A stretch of DNA of 64,000 nucleotides from the NCBI RefSeq assembly GCF_019904295.1, contig NZ_CP065364.1, positions 25,419 to 89,418 on the forward strand. Direction: 5' to 3'. Source of the stretch: Ruegeria sp. SCSIO 43209 (lineage in GTDB: Bacteria > Pseudomonadota > Alphaproteobacteria > Rhodobacterales > Rhodobacteraceae). The notes under the pieces are model-generated. The model made no database searches. It saw only the letters and a list, made by a program, of their open reading frames with translations, and had not been told where the DNA came from. This document shows positions 25,205-34,369 of this stretch, one piece after another (position 1 is the first letter of the stretch; every line of letters begins with the position of its first letter). The position numbers were made by a program, and so were the translations under genes.

Positions 25205-26073
25205 AATTCGACGTGCAAGCGATTGAAAATATCCGCGAAGCACTTTTGGGTCACGAGGGCGATGATCTGATCCGCTTTATGCACGATCTCGCGCTCGGAA
25301 AGGCCTCAGAGGATCACGGGGCAGAGTCCCGGGCCAAGGCCCGTGAGTTAGAATGGGTCGGATCGGACGGGCACAGGACAGAGCTTGGCATTTGCGCTGA
25401 AGATTCTTGTCGCGAATACCAATTTTGGACCGAACGCCAAAGGGCACTGCCTTTCGAAGGGGTCGCTCCTCAGCTTGCCATTGAGCGCTTTCGCGGGCGC
25501 CGCGTGCTCGAGATTGGGTCCGGCATGGGGACAAACCTGATGTCCTTTGCATTGCAGGGGGCCAAGGTAATGGGCGTCGAACCTATCGAGGCTTATGTTC
25601 AGATGGGTGCCATCTTCTGTGAACGCGAAGGTATGGACCCGCCGGAAGTGCAACAGGGTTCGGCCGAGGCTTTACCATTTGATGATGGTGAGTTCGACCT
25701 CGTCCTGTGCGTGTCGGCCCATCAATATTTCGATCTGGCGCCAGCTTTTGCCGAGATCAACCGTGTGCTAGCTTCCAGTGGAGAGGCCATCATCATTGGG
25801 GGCACGCTTTGGTCTTATTTCTTTGGAACTGTCGCAGAGCTTCCCTCCAATCCGAGAAAGCTGAAAGGTCTGACGATTACGACGCTTAACACGCTGAGCT
25901 ATTCCTGGCTGGGGCAGCGGGTTGTGCCAGCGCGCAACAGATTTTCCACCTCTCGCCCGATTTACCCAGGAAGGAGTGCAATGACACGGATGCTACGGCG
26001 CGCTGGTCTGAAAAACGCGTCCCCTCCCACGCAGGTCGAGACAGAGACTTGTTTTCATGTGAAATCCGAGTAG
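25201..26073 (+). CDS. SAM-dependent methyltransferase
   Basis: Class I methyltransferase, 290 aa. The SAM-binding site is visible as VLEIGSGMGTNLMSFA (motif I, about 101-116), VMGVEPIEAY, then SAEALPFDDGEFDLVLC (motifs post I and II) and EINRVLASSGEAIIIGG. A 95-residue N-terminal extension with no recognised domain and a C-terminal end with TRMLRRAGL complete it. Coupled to the GT-C gene by an ATGA overlap and followed 3 bases later by the phosphodiesterase-like gene, so it acts on the same glycan or lipid intermediate. Probable O-methylation of a sugar; target not readable. Confidence 0.85.
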   Translation: MKFDVQAIENIREALLGHEGDDLIRFMHDLALGKASEDHGAESRAKARELEWVGSDGHRTELGICAEDSCREYQFWTERQRALPFEGVAPQLAIERFRGRRVLEIGSGMGTNLMSFALQGAKVMGVEPIEAYVQMGAIFCEREGMDPPEVQQGSAEALPFDDGEFDLVLCVSAHQYFDLAPAFAEINRVLASSGEAIIIGGTLWSYFFGTVAELPSNPRKLKGLTITTLNTLSYSWLGQRVVPARNRFSTSRPIYPGRSAMTRMLRRAGLKNASPPTQVETETCFHVKSE

Positions 26074-26076
26074 GAC

Positions 26077-26712
26077 ATGCAAATTTTAAGTCATAGAGGT
26101 TATTGGAAGACCGAGGCGGAAAAGAATGCACCGGTGGCCTTCACCCGATCATTCGAACTGGGATTCGGTACCGAAACCGACCTCCGCGATTTGGGCGGCG
26201 ATCTGGCCATTGCGCACGATCCGCCAAAGGCCGGTGCCATGCAGGCCGAAGAGATGTTCGCGATCCACGCTAAGGCAGACCCGAGACTGACACTGGCGCT
26301 AAACATTAAGGCGGACGGTCTGCAGGTGATGGTCCGGGATCTACTGGATCAATTTGAAGTGCGCGATGCTTTCGTCTTCGACATGTCGGTACCGGACACG
26401 CTGCACTGGCTCAACGCCGGGGTCCCGGTTTTCACCCGCCATTCTGATGCCGAACCGGAACCACCTCTTTATTCAGAGGCCGCAGGCGTCTGGCTGGACG
26501 CATTCTGGACCGACTGGTGGGATCGCGATGACATCTCACGACATTTGGATGCGGGAAAACGCGTGTGTGTTGTTTCACCTGACTTACACAAACGCACCTA
26601 TGAACCAGTATGGGAGCGCCTCGCAGTATGGGATGTCTCCAGACATGAAGATGTTCTGATTTGCACTGATTACCCGGAAGCGGCCAAGGAGTATTTTAAT
26701 CATGAAAATTGA
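26077..26712 (+). CDS. Glycerophosphodiester phosphodiesterase-like protein
   Basis: GDPD-like TIM-barrel protein, 211 aa, short for the family (about 240-250). Seen: ILSHRGYW (the HRG catalytic start), GTETDLRD (ExD metal site) and AIAHDPP (catalytic His), so the phosphodiesterase residues are kept. Such truncated forms are often found in capsule/O-antigen clusters beside HAD and nucleotidyltransferase genes, where they may handle a glycerol-phosphate or sugar-phosphodiester intermediate. The last 11 bases overlap the HAD gene. No signal peptide, so cytoplasmic. Confidence 0.75.
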   Translation: MQILSHRGYWKTEAEKNAPVAFTRSFELGFGTETDLRDLGGDLAIAHDPPKAGAMQAEEMFAIHAKADPRLTLALNIKADGLQVMVRDLLDQFEVRDAFVFDMSVPDTLHWLNAGVPVFTRHSDAEPEPPLYSEAAGVWLDAFWTDWWDRDDISRHLDAGKRVCVVSPDLHKRTYEPVWERLAVWDVSRHEDVLICTDYPEAAKEYFNHEN

Positions 26713-27334
26713 GGCGGTTATATTTGATATGGATGGCGTGTTGATAGACGCTAAAGAATGGCATTATCATGCTTTAAACCGCGCGCTAGAGCATTTTGGC
26801 TACACGATTTCACGGGCCGATCACCTGTCGACCTTTGACGGATTGCCAACGCGCACCAAGCTGGAGATGCTGTCCAAAGAACGAGGTTTGCCGCGAGGAC
26901 TGCACGGGTTTCTGAACACGCTGAAGCAGAAATTTACCGTCGATCAGGTGCATGTAAACTGCCATCCGGTCTTTGTGCATGAATATGCGCTATCAAACCT
27001 CAAAGCCCGTGGCTACAAACTGGGTCTGGCCTCTAATTCGGTGCGGAACAGCGTCGAATTGATGATGCAGAAAAGCGCACTGGACGGTTATCTTGATGTG
27101 ATGCTTTCGAACGAAGATGTCTCCAAGCCGAAACCCGATCCTGACATGTATTTGACGGCTTCTGCCAAGTTGGGACTGCACCCCGACCAGTGTTTAGTGG
27201 TTGAGGACAATCAAAACGGCATCAAAGCAGCCGAGGATGCAGGTTGCCATCTACTGGTGGTACAAAGCGTCTATGATGTACAACTGGATCGCATCCTGGA
27301 TGCCATTGCTCGTGTAGAGGAGGGCGAGGTATGA
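26702..27334 (+). CDS. HAD-superfamily hydrolase (beta-phosphoglucomutase-like)
   Basis: Cytoplasmic phosphatase or phosphomutase, 210 aa. Motif I IFDMDGVLIDAKEWH (Asp9/Asp11), motif II LASNSVRNSVE, motif III KPKPDPDMYL and motif IV VVEDNQNGIKAAEDAG are all present, with a helical cap domain after motif I as in subfamily I (beta-phosphoglucomutase/phosphoglycolate phosphatase). Overlaps the GDPD-like gene by 11 bases and the nucleotidyltransferase by 4 (ATGA). Probably prepares or dephosphorylates the sugar phosphate handled by its neighbours. Confidence 0.87.
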   Translation: MKIEAVIFDMDGVLIDAKEWHYHALNRALEHFGYTISRADHLSTFDGLPTRTKLEMLSKERGLPRGLHGFLNTLKQKFTVDQVHVNCHPVFVHEYALSNLKARGYKLGLASNSVRNSVELMMQKSALDGYLDVMLSNEDVSKPKPDPDMYLTASAKLGLHPDQCLVVEDNQNGIKAAEDAGCHLLVVQSVYDVQLDRILDAIARVEEGEV

Positions 27335-28077
27335 AAATCGTGGTTCCCATGGCCGGCAGCGATGAGCGGTTTCGCAATCACGGTTTTCCTTTTGCCAAGC
27401 CGGTGATCGAGATCGACGGACGCCCGATGATCGAACATGCCACTGACTGCCTGAATGTGATCGATGGCGTGGAGTTTGTCTTTATCGTTCGCAAGGAAGA
27501 TGATCTGCGCTTTCACTTGCGCGAGGTTTTGCAGCTTTTGCACTCCAATTGTCATATCGTCCGCACGGAAGGTGACACCGCTGGAGCGGCTTGCACGGCA
27601 CTGCTGGCGGTTGAGCACGTGGCCAATGATGATGAGCTTCTGATCGCCAATGCCGACCAGATACTGGCATTCGACGTGGCCGCTGCAATCTCTGATTTTC
27701 GCAAGCGCAAGCTGGACGCCGGGACGGTCGTGTTCGACAGTGTTCATCCCCGTTGGTCTTTCGTGAAAACCGATGAAAACGGCATGGTCATTGAAGCGGC
27801 GGAAAAACGCCCGATCAGCCGCAATGCCACGGCGGGGGTGTATTATTTCAGGCGCGGACAGGATTTCGTGGATGCAGCGCAGACCATGATCATGAAAGGA
27901 GCCGATGTGAACGGAGGCTATTTCGTCTGCCCAACCTTTAACGAGCTGATCCTGTTACAGAAATCGGTCGGCACCTATCAGGTCGATCGCGCGCAATACA
28001 TTTCGTTGGCAACACCGCAGGCGGTCGAAGACTATGAACAGGAACTGATCGCCCGCCGGCGAGAGGCAGCTTCATGA
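27331..28077 (+). CDS. Sugar-phosphate nucleotidyltransferase (first of a pair)
   Basis: Nucleotidyltransferase of the NTP_transferase family, 248 aa. N-terminal IVVPMAGSDERF (variant of GxGxR), FAKPVIEIDGRPMIEHA, EGDTAGAACTALLA and LIANADQIL (Asp that binds metal), WSFVKTDENG and a TAGVYYF strand. Lacks the usual left-handed beta-helix end, so it is a minimal catalytic domain. A related gene follows at 28388 with a cupin between them. The run of HAD, nucleotidyltransferase, cupin, nucleotidyltransferase and WavE, all overlapping, suggests one pathway to an unusual nucleotide-activated residue. Confidence 0.87.
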   Translation: MKIVVPMAGSDERFRNHGFPFAKPVIEIDGRPMIEHATDCLNVIDGVEFVFIVRKEDDLRFHLREVLQLLHSNCHIVRTEGDTAGAACTALLAVEHVANDDELLIANADQILAFDVAAAISDFRKRKLDAGTVVFDSVHPRWSFVKTDENGMVIEAAEKRPISRNATAGVYYFRRGQDFVDAAQTMIMKGADVNGGYFVCPTFNELILLQKSVGTYQVDRAQYISLATPQAVEDYEQELIARRREAAS

Positions 28078-28394
28078 AGATATTTCGTCTGGAAAACATG
28101 ACCAAGGGGTGGTTTGTCGGCGATTTTGATCCTGTGGTGCTGCGTACTCGAGATGCCGAAGTGGCAATGAAATCCTACGAAGCAGGCGCGAAAGAAGCTC
28201 GTCATATGCACAAGATTGCCCCCGAGGTGACGTTGATTGCCACAGGTCGGGTCCGAATGAACGGCATAGAATACGGCGCTGGCGACATCATCCTGATCGA
28301 ACCGGGTGAGGCGACCGATTTTGAGGCTCTCACCGATGTGACCACCGTTGTCGTCAAGACCCCAAGCGTGACCGGAGACAAATACGAATGCTGA
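28074..28394 (+). CDS. Small cupin-fold protein
   Basis: 106-residue single-domain cupin. HMHKIAPEVTLIATG (His pair and Glu of cupin motif 1) and GDIILIEPGEATDF (motif 2) are visible. It could be a sugar-phosphate epimerase/isomerase or a sensor; the metal-binding residues seem at least partly kept. Encoded between two related nucleotidyltransferases with overlaps of 4 and 7 bases, so translation is coupled, and it probably acts on the same sugar. Confidence 0.8.
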   Translation: MKIFRLENMTKGWFVGDFDPVVLRTRDAEVAMKSYEAGAKEARHMHKIAPEVTLIATGRVRMNGIEYGAGDIILIEPGEATDFEALTDVTTVVVKTPSVTGDKYEC

Positions 28395-29143
28395 ACATTG
28401 TAGTCCCAATGGCCGGTCGGGGAAGCCGGTTTGCTGATGTAGGCTATGATCTGCCCAAGCCCCTGATCCCAATCCACGGGTTTCCAATGATCCAGGTTGT
28501 GATCGCCAACTTGACGCCGTCTGTGCCACACCAGTTCCATTTCCTGATCCTGCGCGAGCACGACAGCGAATATGGTTTGGCCGGCAAACTGCGGGGCTGG
28601 GCACCGGGCTGCACGATCACCTATGTCGATGCGGTGACTGAAGGGGCGGCCTGCACCGTTCTTCTCAATCGTGCTGCCATCAACAATGACGATGCGCTGA
28701 TGATCGCCAATTGTGACCAATACATTGATGCCGACATTGATGCCTATTTGGTCGATATGGGCACAGCCGATGGGCTGATTATGACGATGTGGGCTGATGA
28801 TGACAAATGGTCCTTCATACGCCGAGATGACAGCGGTCGCGTTACCGAGGTGGTCGAAAAGGAAGTCGTTTCGAACGAGGCGACGGTAGGCATATATAAC
28901 TTTGCGCACGGCCGCGATTTTGTGGCTGCCGCAGATGCGATGATCGCCGCCAATATCCGCGTGAACGGAGAGTTCTATGTGGCTCCTGCTTACACGAAAA
29001 TGATCGAACAAGGTGCGGCGATTGCCTGTCATTCCATTGGTCGAGTTGGCGCCGGGATGCACGGCATCGGCGTACCGGATGATCTTGATGCCTTCCTGGC
29101 GGCACCAGTGTCGCAAAAGGCCATCAATGGCCTAGCGGGATAA
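28388..29143 (+). CDS. Sugar-phosphate nucleotidyltransferase (second of a pair)
   Basis: 251 aa, same family as the protein at 27331. IVVPMAGRGSRFADVGYDLP has the full GxGxRF nucleotide loop; KPLIPIHGFPMIQ, EGAACTVLLN and MIANCDQYID (metal Asp) follow; WSFIRRDDSGRV and TVGIYNFAHG parallel the first copy. The first copy has a changed loop (GSDERF) while this one is canonical, so the two may have split roles. Overlaps the cupin by 7 bases; the WavE-like gene starts 6 bases later. Confidence 0.87.
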   Translation: MLNIVVPMAGRGSRFADVGYDLPKPLIPIHGFPMIQVVIANLTPSVPHQFHFLILREHDSEYGLAGKLRGWAPGCTITYVDAVTEGAACTVLLNRAAINNDDALMIANCDQYIDADIDAYLVDMGTADGLIMTMWADDDKWSFIRRDDSGRVTEVVEKEVVSNEATVGIYNFAHGRDFVAAADAMIAANIRVNGEFYVAPAYTKMIEQGAAIACHSIGRVGAGMHGIGVPDDLDAFLAAPVSQKAINGLAG

Positions 29144-29148
29144 ACATC

Positions 29149-30219
29149 ATGGATACGACCGATACCGTGATGGTCAAAGTCGCCCGGCGCCTGCTGATGT
29201 GGAGCCTGGAGCAAATCACCCGGTCATCAGATCATTTTCTAACATATACGCAGCGCCCCAAGCTGAGCCGGCAGATCGCCAATCAGTCCGAACCTGAATC
29301 CACGGATGAACCGATGGCAATCGTCATGCAGGGGCCGATCTCCATACAGGATGATTTCACTGTCGAAACCCTGCGGATTTATCGCCGCAACATGCCTGGT
29401 GTGCGGCTAATCCTGTCGACCTGGAACGACACGCCTGAGGCCGATCTTGCCCCCATCCGTGCCGAAGGGGTCGATGTGGTGTTATCCGAAAAGCCCGCGG
29501 CCCCGGGGCTCTTCAACATCAACATGCAACTGGTCAGCGCCGGTGCCGGGATCATCCAGGCGCATAAGAATGGTGCAATCTGGATCATGAAAACCCGCAC
29601 TGATCAGCGGCTGTACCGGCCCAATGTCATGGGATTCCTCGCGGCCATTGCGCGCAGCTTTCCGGCCGGAGGCGGATTTGAACAGCTGCACCGGATCATC
29701 GGCGTAGGTCACGGAACGCTCAAATTCGCGCCCTATCACGTCACAGATCAGACCGTCTTTGGTCATGCGGAGGATATGTTGCGCTACTGGACGCCCGGTC
29801 TGCGAACCGACCCATTGCCCAAACACTGGCCCGAGGCGTTGTCGGACATCTATGCCCAAATCCCCATCGGTGAGCTTTGCCAGATTGGAGCTGCGGAGAG
29901 CTACATCGCTTCAACGTTCCTCACACGTATTGGACGTCCGTTGAACTGGACGCTGGAAGACAGCTGGACGGCTTATCGCGACTGCTTTGCCTTCGTCGAT
30001 TACGCAACAACGGATTTCTTCTGGCACAAAGTACAGACAGGAACTTTCCGCGAGTTCATCAACATCTATGACACAATCTGGACCCGCAACGAGCTAACCT
30101 TTGCAGATTGGGTGCTTCTGCACTCAGGGCAGGTGCTGCCAGAGGCTGCACAAAAGTATGAACAGGCGCTGGACCTGCGGTTCATGGAATCCATCAATCT
30201 GACACGGCTAACCGGTTAA
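29149..30219 (+). CDS. WavE-family LPS/capsule biosynthesis protein
   Basis: 356 aa. The core matches the WavE lipopolysaccharide synthesis family: IVMQGPISIQDDFTVETLRI, ILSTWND, NINMQLVSAGAGI and MKTRTDQRLY. WavE proteins are thought to be glycosyltransferase-like enzymes of LPS core or capsule assembly. No membrane segment beyond a weak N-terminal one. Follows the nucleotidyltransferase pair by 6 bases and precedes the Wzx flippase by 38, so it probably uses the nucleotide-activated residue made by the upstream genes. Confidence 0.82.
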   Translation: MDTTDTVMVKVARRLLMWSLEQITRSSDHFLTYTQRPKLSRQIANQSEPESTDEPMAIVMQGPISIQDDFTVETLRIYRRNMPGVRLILSTWNDTPEADLAPIRAEGVDVVLSEKPAAPGLFNINMQLVSAGAGIIQAHKNGAIWIMKTRTDQRLYRPNVMGFLAAIARSFPAGGGFEQLHRIIGVGHGTLKFAPYHVTDQTVFGHAEDMLRYWTPGLRTDPLPKHWPEALSDIYAQIPIGELCQIGAAESYIASTFLTRIGRPLNWTLEDSWTAYRDCFAFVDYATTDFFWHKVQTGTFREFINIYDTIWTRNELTFADWVLLHSGQVLPEAAQKYEQALDLRFMESINLTRLTG

Positions 30220-30257
30220 GGCATGGTAAATCAACCCGATTTCCGGATGCTGCCATC

Positions 30258-31625
30258 ATGAAAGCAGCGCTCCGGTCCGTTCTCAGCGGTGATGGTTTGA
30301 AGGTGCGGGCAATCCGCGGAACAGCCCTGAGTGTCATGGGCTTCGGCAGCAGCCAGTTGATCCGCCTGGGGTCGAACCTGATCCTGACGCGCATTCTTTT
30401 TCCTGAAGCGTTCGGCCTGATGGCCCTGGTGCAGGTTGTCATCGCCGGGCTCGAAATGTTTTCTGACGTGGCCATAGGTGCGTCCGTTGTACGGAGTCCG
30501 CGAGGCGATGATCCCAAGTACCTGAACACCGCCTGGACGTTACAAGTCATTCGAGGTGCTGTGCTTTGGGTTGTGGCGTGTCTTATCTCAAATCCGATTG
30601 CCGCATTTTATGAACAACCTGAACTTGGTCTCATCATTCCGGTTTTGGCGATGTCAACATTCATCCAGGGTTTCCAGTCGACGAAAATGTATCTCGCTAA
30701 TCGACATCTCACGTTAGGCCGTTTGACGGCGATGGAACTAGCGTCACAAACTTCTGGTACAGTATTCATGATTGTTATGGCGCTTTGGCTAAACTCGGTT
30801 TGGGCGCTTGTAATGGGCGCACTTGTTGGGGTCAGCGTTCGTGTTGTTCTTTCACATACAATCTTGCCCGGGCCCGCAAACAGACTTGCTTGGGAGCGCG
30901 ACGCTTTTAGGGAAATCTTTCATTTCGGAAAGTATATTATCCTTGGGACTGCTGCAGGCTTCTTTGTGCAGCAAGGTGACCGAATGGTACTCGGGAAATA
31001 TGTAAGCCTTGAAGATCTTGCAGTCTACACCATCGCTTTCATGCTTGCCGCTGTCCCGCTCACACTCAGCACGCAATTGCTAGAGCGGATATTGTTCCCG
31101 CTTTATCGTACCCGACCGCCCGCAGACAATGACGCAAACCGAAAGAGTATTGGACGTGCGCGAATGCTACTGACCATGGGAACACTTGGAATGGCTGCAG
31201 TCTTGGCTATGGTTGGCGTTTTAGCTGTAACTTTTCTCTATGATCCCCGTTACCACGCTGCAGGGCCAATTCTGGTGCTTCTTAGTCTGGCGATGATCCC
31301 AAGGCAGGTCATCATGAGCTACGATAAGATACTATTGGCGAATGGAAACTCGCGCGATTTCACCATATTCACAACAGGCACCGCAATTGCTCGTATCTTG
31401 GTGTTGTTGCCTATGGTCAGCAAGTTTGGTCTGATCGGTGCAGCTTTGGCTCCTGTTATCGTTGATATTTTTTCCTATCCATTTCTGGTCTATTTTATCC
31501 GGCCTTACAGTGGGTGGTACCCCAAACAAGACCTCGCTTTTCTGATTGCTTCCTGTGGAATTGTAATGGCTACAATCTGGATGAACCCAAGCGTTTTTGA
31601 CATTCTGCCCTTTGCCGGGCGGTAA
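30258..31625 (+). CDS. Wzx-type polysaccharide flippase
   Basis: Inner-membrane MOP-superfamily transporter, 455 aa with about 12-14 membrane segments. The N-terminus KVRAIRGTALSVMGFGSSQL and LILTRILFPEAFGLMALVQV are typical of PST/Wzx proteins; FVQQGDRMVLGKYV in the middle is also characteristic. It flips the lipid-linked repeat unit to the periplasm, where the Wzy polymerase (32592-34256) acts. Last gene of the rightward operon; it converges on a leftward GT2 with only 4 bases between stops. Its 3' half is more AT-rich than the start. Confidence 0.92.
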   Translation: MKAALRSVLSGDGLKVRAIRGTALSVMGFGSSQLIRLGSNLILTRILFPEAFGLMALVQVVIAGLEMFSDVAIGASVVRSPRGDDPKYLNTAWTLQVIRGAVLWVVACLISNPIAAFYEQPELGLIIPVLAMSTFIQGFQSTKMYLANRHLTLGRLTAMELASQTSGTVFMIVMALWLNSVWALVMGALVGVSVRVVLSHTILPGPANRLAWERDAFREIFHFGKYIILGTAAGFFVQQGDRMVLGKYVSLEDLAVYTIAFMLAAVPLTLSTQLLERILFPLYRTRPPADNDANRKSIGRARMLLTMGTLGMAAVLAMVGVLAVTFLYDPRYHAAGPILVLLSLAMIPRQVIMSYDKILLANGNSRDFTIFTTGTAIARILVLLPMVSKFGLIGAALAPVIVDIFSYPFLVYFIRPYSGWYPKQDLAFLIASCGIVMATIWMNPSVFDILPFAGR

Positions 31626-31629
31626 GATC

Positions 31630-32595
31630 CTATTTGTACTCTATCAACTTTGCCCGGCGTCCGCGGAAACGGTCCCACCAATAGCCCAGGACACCTTGTG
31701 CCTCAGGGATCTTACCCAGTGTTATAAACAGGGCACGGGTCGGGTCCATACCACGCGATACCAGGCGCAGCACCTGAGCGGGCCAGACTAAAAGTAACGC
31801 GAGCGACCAAGATGTCACAAGTGTACCCGTCACAACAAGCAGGGGAAACACAGCCCCCCAGGCGAGAGCTGATCGGGTCTCCCGCACACAGTGGCGTTCG
31901 GGCGGAGACCCGTGCATGGCCGCCCCTTCCCCATATGCGTGGCCCGCACGCCGGTTCCGATTCCACCATTGCGCAAACCGGGTCAGAGCCGCGTCGTGCA
32001 ACGTCATTTCCTCATCAAGCCGCCAGATCGACCAACCCGCTGCGCGCAGGCGGACACATAATTCAGGCTCTTCCCCCGCTATGAGGGCCGGATCAAAACC
32101 GCCAACAGCCGACAAGGCTTTGCTGCGCATCAGCGCATCTCCACCACAGGCTCTGGTCTGTCCCACCGGCGTATCCCACTCCTGGTCAATAAGCCGATTG
32201 TAAACCGACGCTTCGGGAAAGCGTTCACGGCGGCGACCACAGGCGACGGCCGCAGTCGGCGTTTCCGCCAGAAAGGATCGTGCGGCTTCGATCCAACTTG
32301 GTTGCAATTCGCAATCTCCGTCGATGAATTGCACAAATTGCACCGGCACCGGGTCTTTTTGCAAGATATCGAACCCGGCATTACGTGCGCGCGCCGCTGT
32401 GAAGGGTTGGCTTTGGTCCAATTCGACACATGTTGCGCCTACGGCTTTCGCGGCCTGTTGACTGCCATCAGTTGAACCGCTGTCCACATAAACAACCCTA
32501 TCTGCTTGTTCAGTGGCTGAGGCCAGGCACCGCACCAATCGATCCCCTTCATTACGGCCTATGACGACGGCCCCAACCGTCGGTTGCCCTGTCAT
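31630..32595 (-). CDS. Family 2 glycosyltransferase with C-terminal membrane segment
   Basis: GT-A enzyme, 321 aa. GAVVIGRNEGDRLVRCL, VYVDSGSTDGS, RARNAGF, VQFIDGDCEL (DxD) and ACGGDALMRSKALSAVGGFD are clear; GEEPELCVRLRAAGW is the acceptor-site ED motif. Residues about 245-275 form one or two membrane helices. Its ATG overlaps the stop of the upstream polymerase gene (4 bases), so it is translated after Wzy and probably acts in the same repeat-unit pathway. Donor sugar unknown. Confidence 0.9.
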   Translation of the reverse strand: MTGQPTVGAVVIGRNEGDRLVRCLASATEQADRVVYVDSGSTDGSQQAAKAVGATCVELDQSQPFTAARARNAGFDILQKDPVPVQFVQFIDGDCELQPSWIEAARSFLAETPTAAVACGRRRERFPEASVYNRLIDQEWDTPVGQTRACGGDALMRSKALSAVGGFDPALIAGEEPELCVRLRAAGWSIWRLDEEMTLHDAALTRFAQWWNRNRRAGHAYGEGAAMHGSPPERHCVRETRSALAWGAVFPLLVVTGTLVTSWSLALLLVWPAQVLRLVSRGMDPTRALFITLGKIPEAQGVLGYWWDRFRGRRAKLIEYK

Positions 32596-34256
32596 GCGTC
32601 AGTTCCTTTCCTTCCGCGACCGTTCCGGATGATCCGGTTGGTTTGCCGGGTGTAGCGGCTGGTAGGTCGTGATTTCATGGCCGACGGTCCCGACACAGGT
32701 GATGATGGCGGCAGGGGTGCCTGTGGGCGGGCACGGGCAAGGGCATGCTTGGGCTCAGCTACTGGTGCCATTTCAGTGTCGGATGTTGCGACACGGCCGA
32801 GTTCTAGTCTACCCCACAGCGCCCCGGTTATAAGCCAGGTAATTGGCGTTACTGTCGCATTGGGAAGCAAGTCGATCACATTTGCGACCAAAACCAACGA
32901 AAGAATAGCCGTCTCTGGTCCCAGACCAAATCTCCGGGCTCTGAAAAAAAGTACTAGGGCCGGGAGACAAAGCAATCCAAACTCGGATAGGTATCGCGCC
33001 CATCCACCTACACCAATTACCCCCACCCAATACCCATCAGCAATTAGACTGATGCCTTCACCGGTGGCTGGATCATACACAAAACTGCGACCCCACCCGC
33101 CCCATCCAAACAGCGGTCGTTCGCGCGCCTTCTCCAACAGATAATTTTCGTTAACTACCCGAAATTCCAAGGAATCTGCTCGATCAACGCTCAAGGTTGT
33201 AACCCATTCAATGATAGTATTGACAGGTACAAGATCAGCACCACGAAGCATCGGATAAAGCAGAGCAATGCCAGAAAACACTGCAGCAATCGCAAAGTGC
33301 AATCTGACGTTCAGAACAAACATCACAACTATCAGGATCGCTGCGATTAAAAACGCCCCAAGAGAATTTGATAGAAACAACGTCATCAATAACCAAACGC
33401 AAAGCAGGAGGTAGACACGCCCTCTTTTCTCTTTGACGTATTTGGCAAGTCCGCCGGCAGCCAAGACACACATAGCGAAGAACATCGCCAACCAAAGGCC
33501 GTGCTGCACGAAAACAAGTGGGCGATAACCGCCCGGGCGAATATGTTGTTCCCATGCGTGCGGGAAATACCCATAAATCATGAAATTAAGCTGCGGCGAC
33601 ATCCGAATTTCATATAGAGCCAGTAGCGAATATCCAGTTCCAGCAATGACAAGCGCCTTCAGAAAAAGCCATTGCTTCTCCGGATGTGCTAAATATTTCC
33701 GTCCGAGAATGAAAGGCAGAAGCATCATTACAGCTGAAAGCAATGTCGAAAGAATGTCCCAGACTCGGAGAGCCGGAAAGACGAGAGGCCCATAGAACAA
33801 TGGGTGTCTGTTGGCTAAAACTGTCAAGCATGTACCCAAAATCAGAATAACGATCAAAAGTATTGGCAAACGTTTTTTGGGGAGCCAGCCCGGCAGGCTC
33901 GTTGGTGTAGTCGTTCCTGAAGTTATCATTGCAGCTATAAAAGCCGCAGTTGCTGGTATCGTATCTTTGTTCAGGGCTGGTAAGCCGGGCAAGTCAAGAG
34001 ACAATCCCGTCGGTAGGAACAGATATCCCCCGATGATTGCCGCCAATAACGCGACGGCCGGAGACCAGACGCGGAAAAAGGCGAATACGACTAGCGGCCA
34101 AGTATACAGGACGATATATCCGAACATTTTGGAGCCGCCCCGCGCCCAGCATTCAAAAGCAACGCCCAGTGGGTACACGAAGATTTTGACACTGTCACCA
34201 ATCCTGTCTGTCACCAATCCAACTTGTGACACAATTTCAGGCACTGGCGCCGTCAA
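32592..34256 (-). CDS. Wzy-like O-antigen/EPS polymerase
   Basis: Integral membrane protein, 554 aa, about 12 membrane segments, with a large periplasmic loop around residues 335-400 carrying EFRVVNENYLLEKARERPLF and GWGGWGRSF, the pattern of the Wzy_C/O-antigen ligase family. Polymerises flipped repeat units in the periplasm. The last 60 residues are a basic, Pro/Ser-rich cytoplasmic tail. Lower GC than flanking genes. ATGA-type overlap with the downstream GT2. The gene starts 113 bases from a divergent beta-helix gene, so promoters for both lie between 34257 and 34369. Confidence 0.88.
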   Translation of the reverse strand: MTAPVPEIVSQVGLVTDRIGDSVKIFVYPLGVAFECWARGGSKMFGYIVLYTWPLVVFAFFRVWSPAVALLAAIIGGYLFLPTGLSLDLPGLPALNKDTIPATAAFIAAMITSGTTTPTSLPGWLPKKRLPILLIVILILGTCLTVLANRHPLFYGPLVFPALRVWDILSTLLSAVMMLLPFILGRKYLAHPEKQWLFLKALVIAGTGYSLLALYEIRMSPQLNFMIYGYFPHAWEQHIRPGGYRPLVFVQHGLWLAMFFAMCVLAAGGLAKYVKEKRGRVYLLLCVWLLMTLFLSNSLGAFLIAAILIVVMFVLNVRLHFAIAAVFSGIALLYPMLRGADLVPVNTIIEWVTTLSVDRADSLEFRVVNENYLLEKARERPLFGWGGWGRSFVYDPATGEGISLIADGYWVGVIGVGGWARYLSEFGLLCLPALVLFFRARRFGLGPETAILSLVLVANVIDLLPNATVTPITWLITGALWGRLELGRVATSDTEMAPVAEPKHALARARPQAPLPPSSPVSGPSAMKSRPTSRYTRQTNRIIRNGRGRKGTDA

Positions 34257-34369
34257 GAAACACGATCACTTAAAATGCTTCATACGAGCCCGCAACTTAA
34301 ATAGGGTTGTGTTTCTCATCAGATTAACGCTTGCTAACAAGGTAAAATTTCCAGCCGGGAGTCCCCTAC

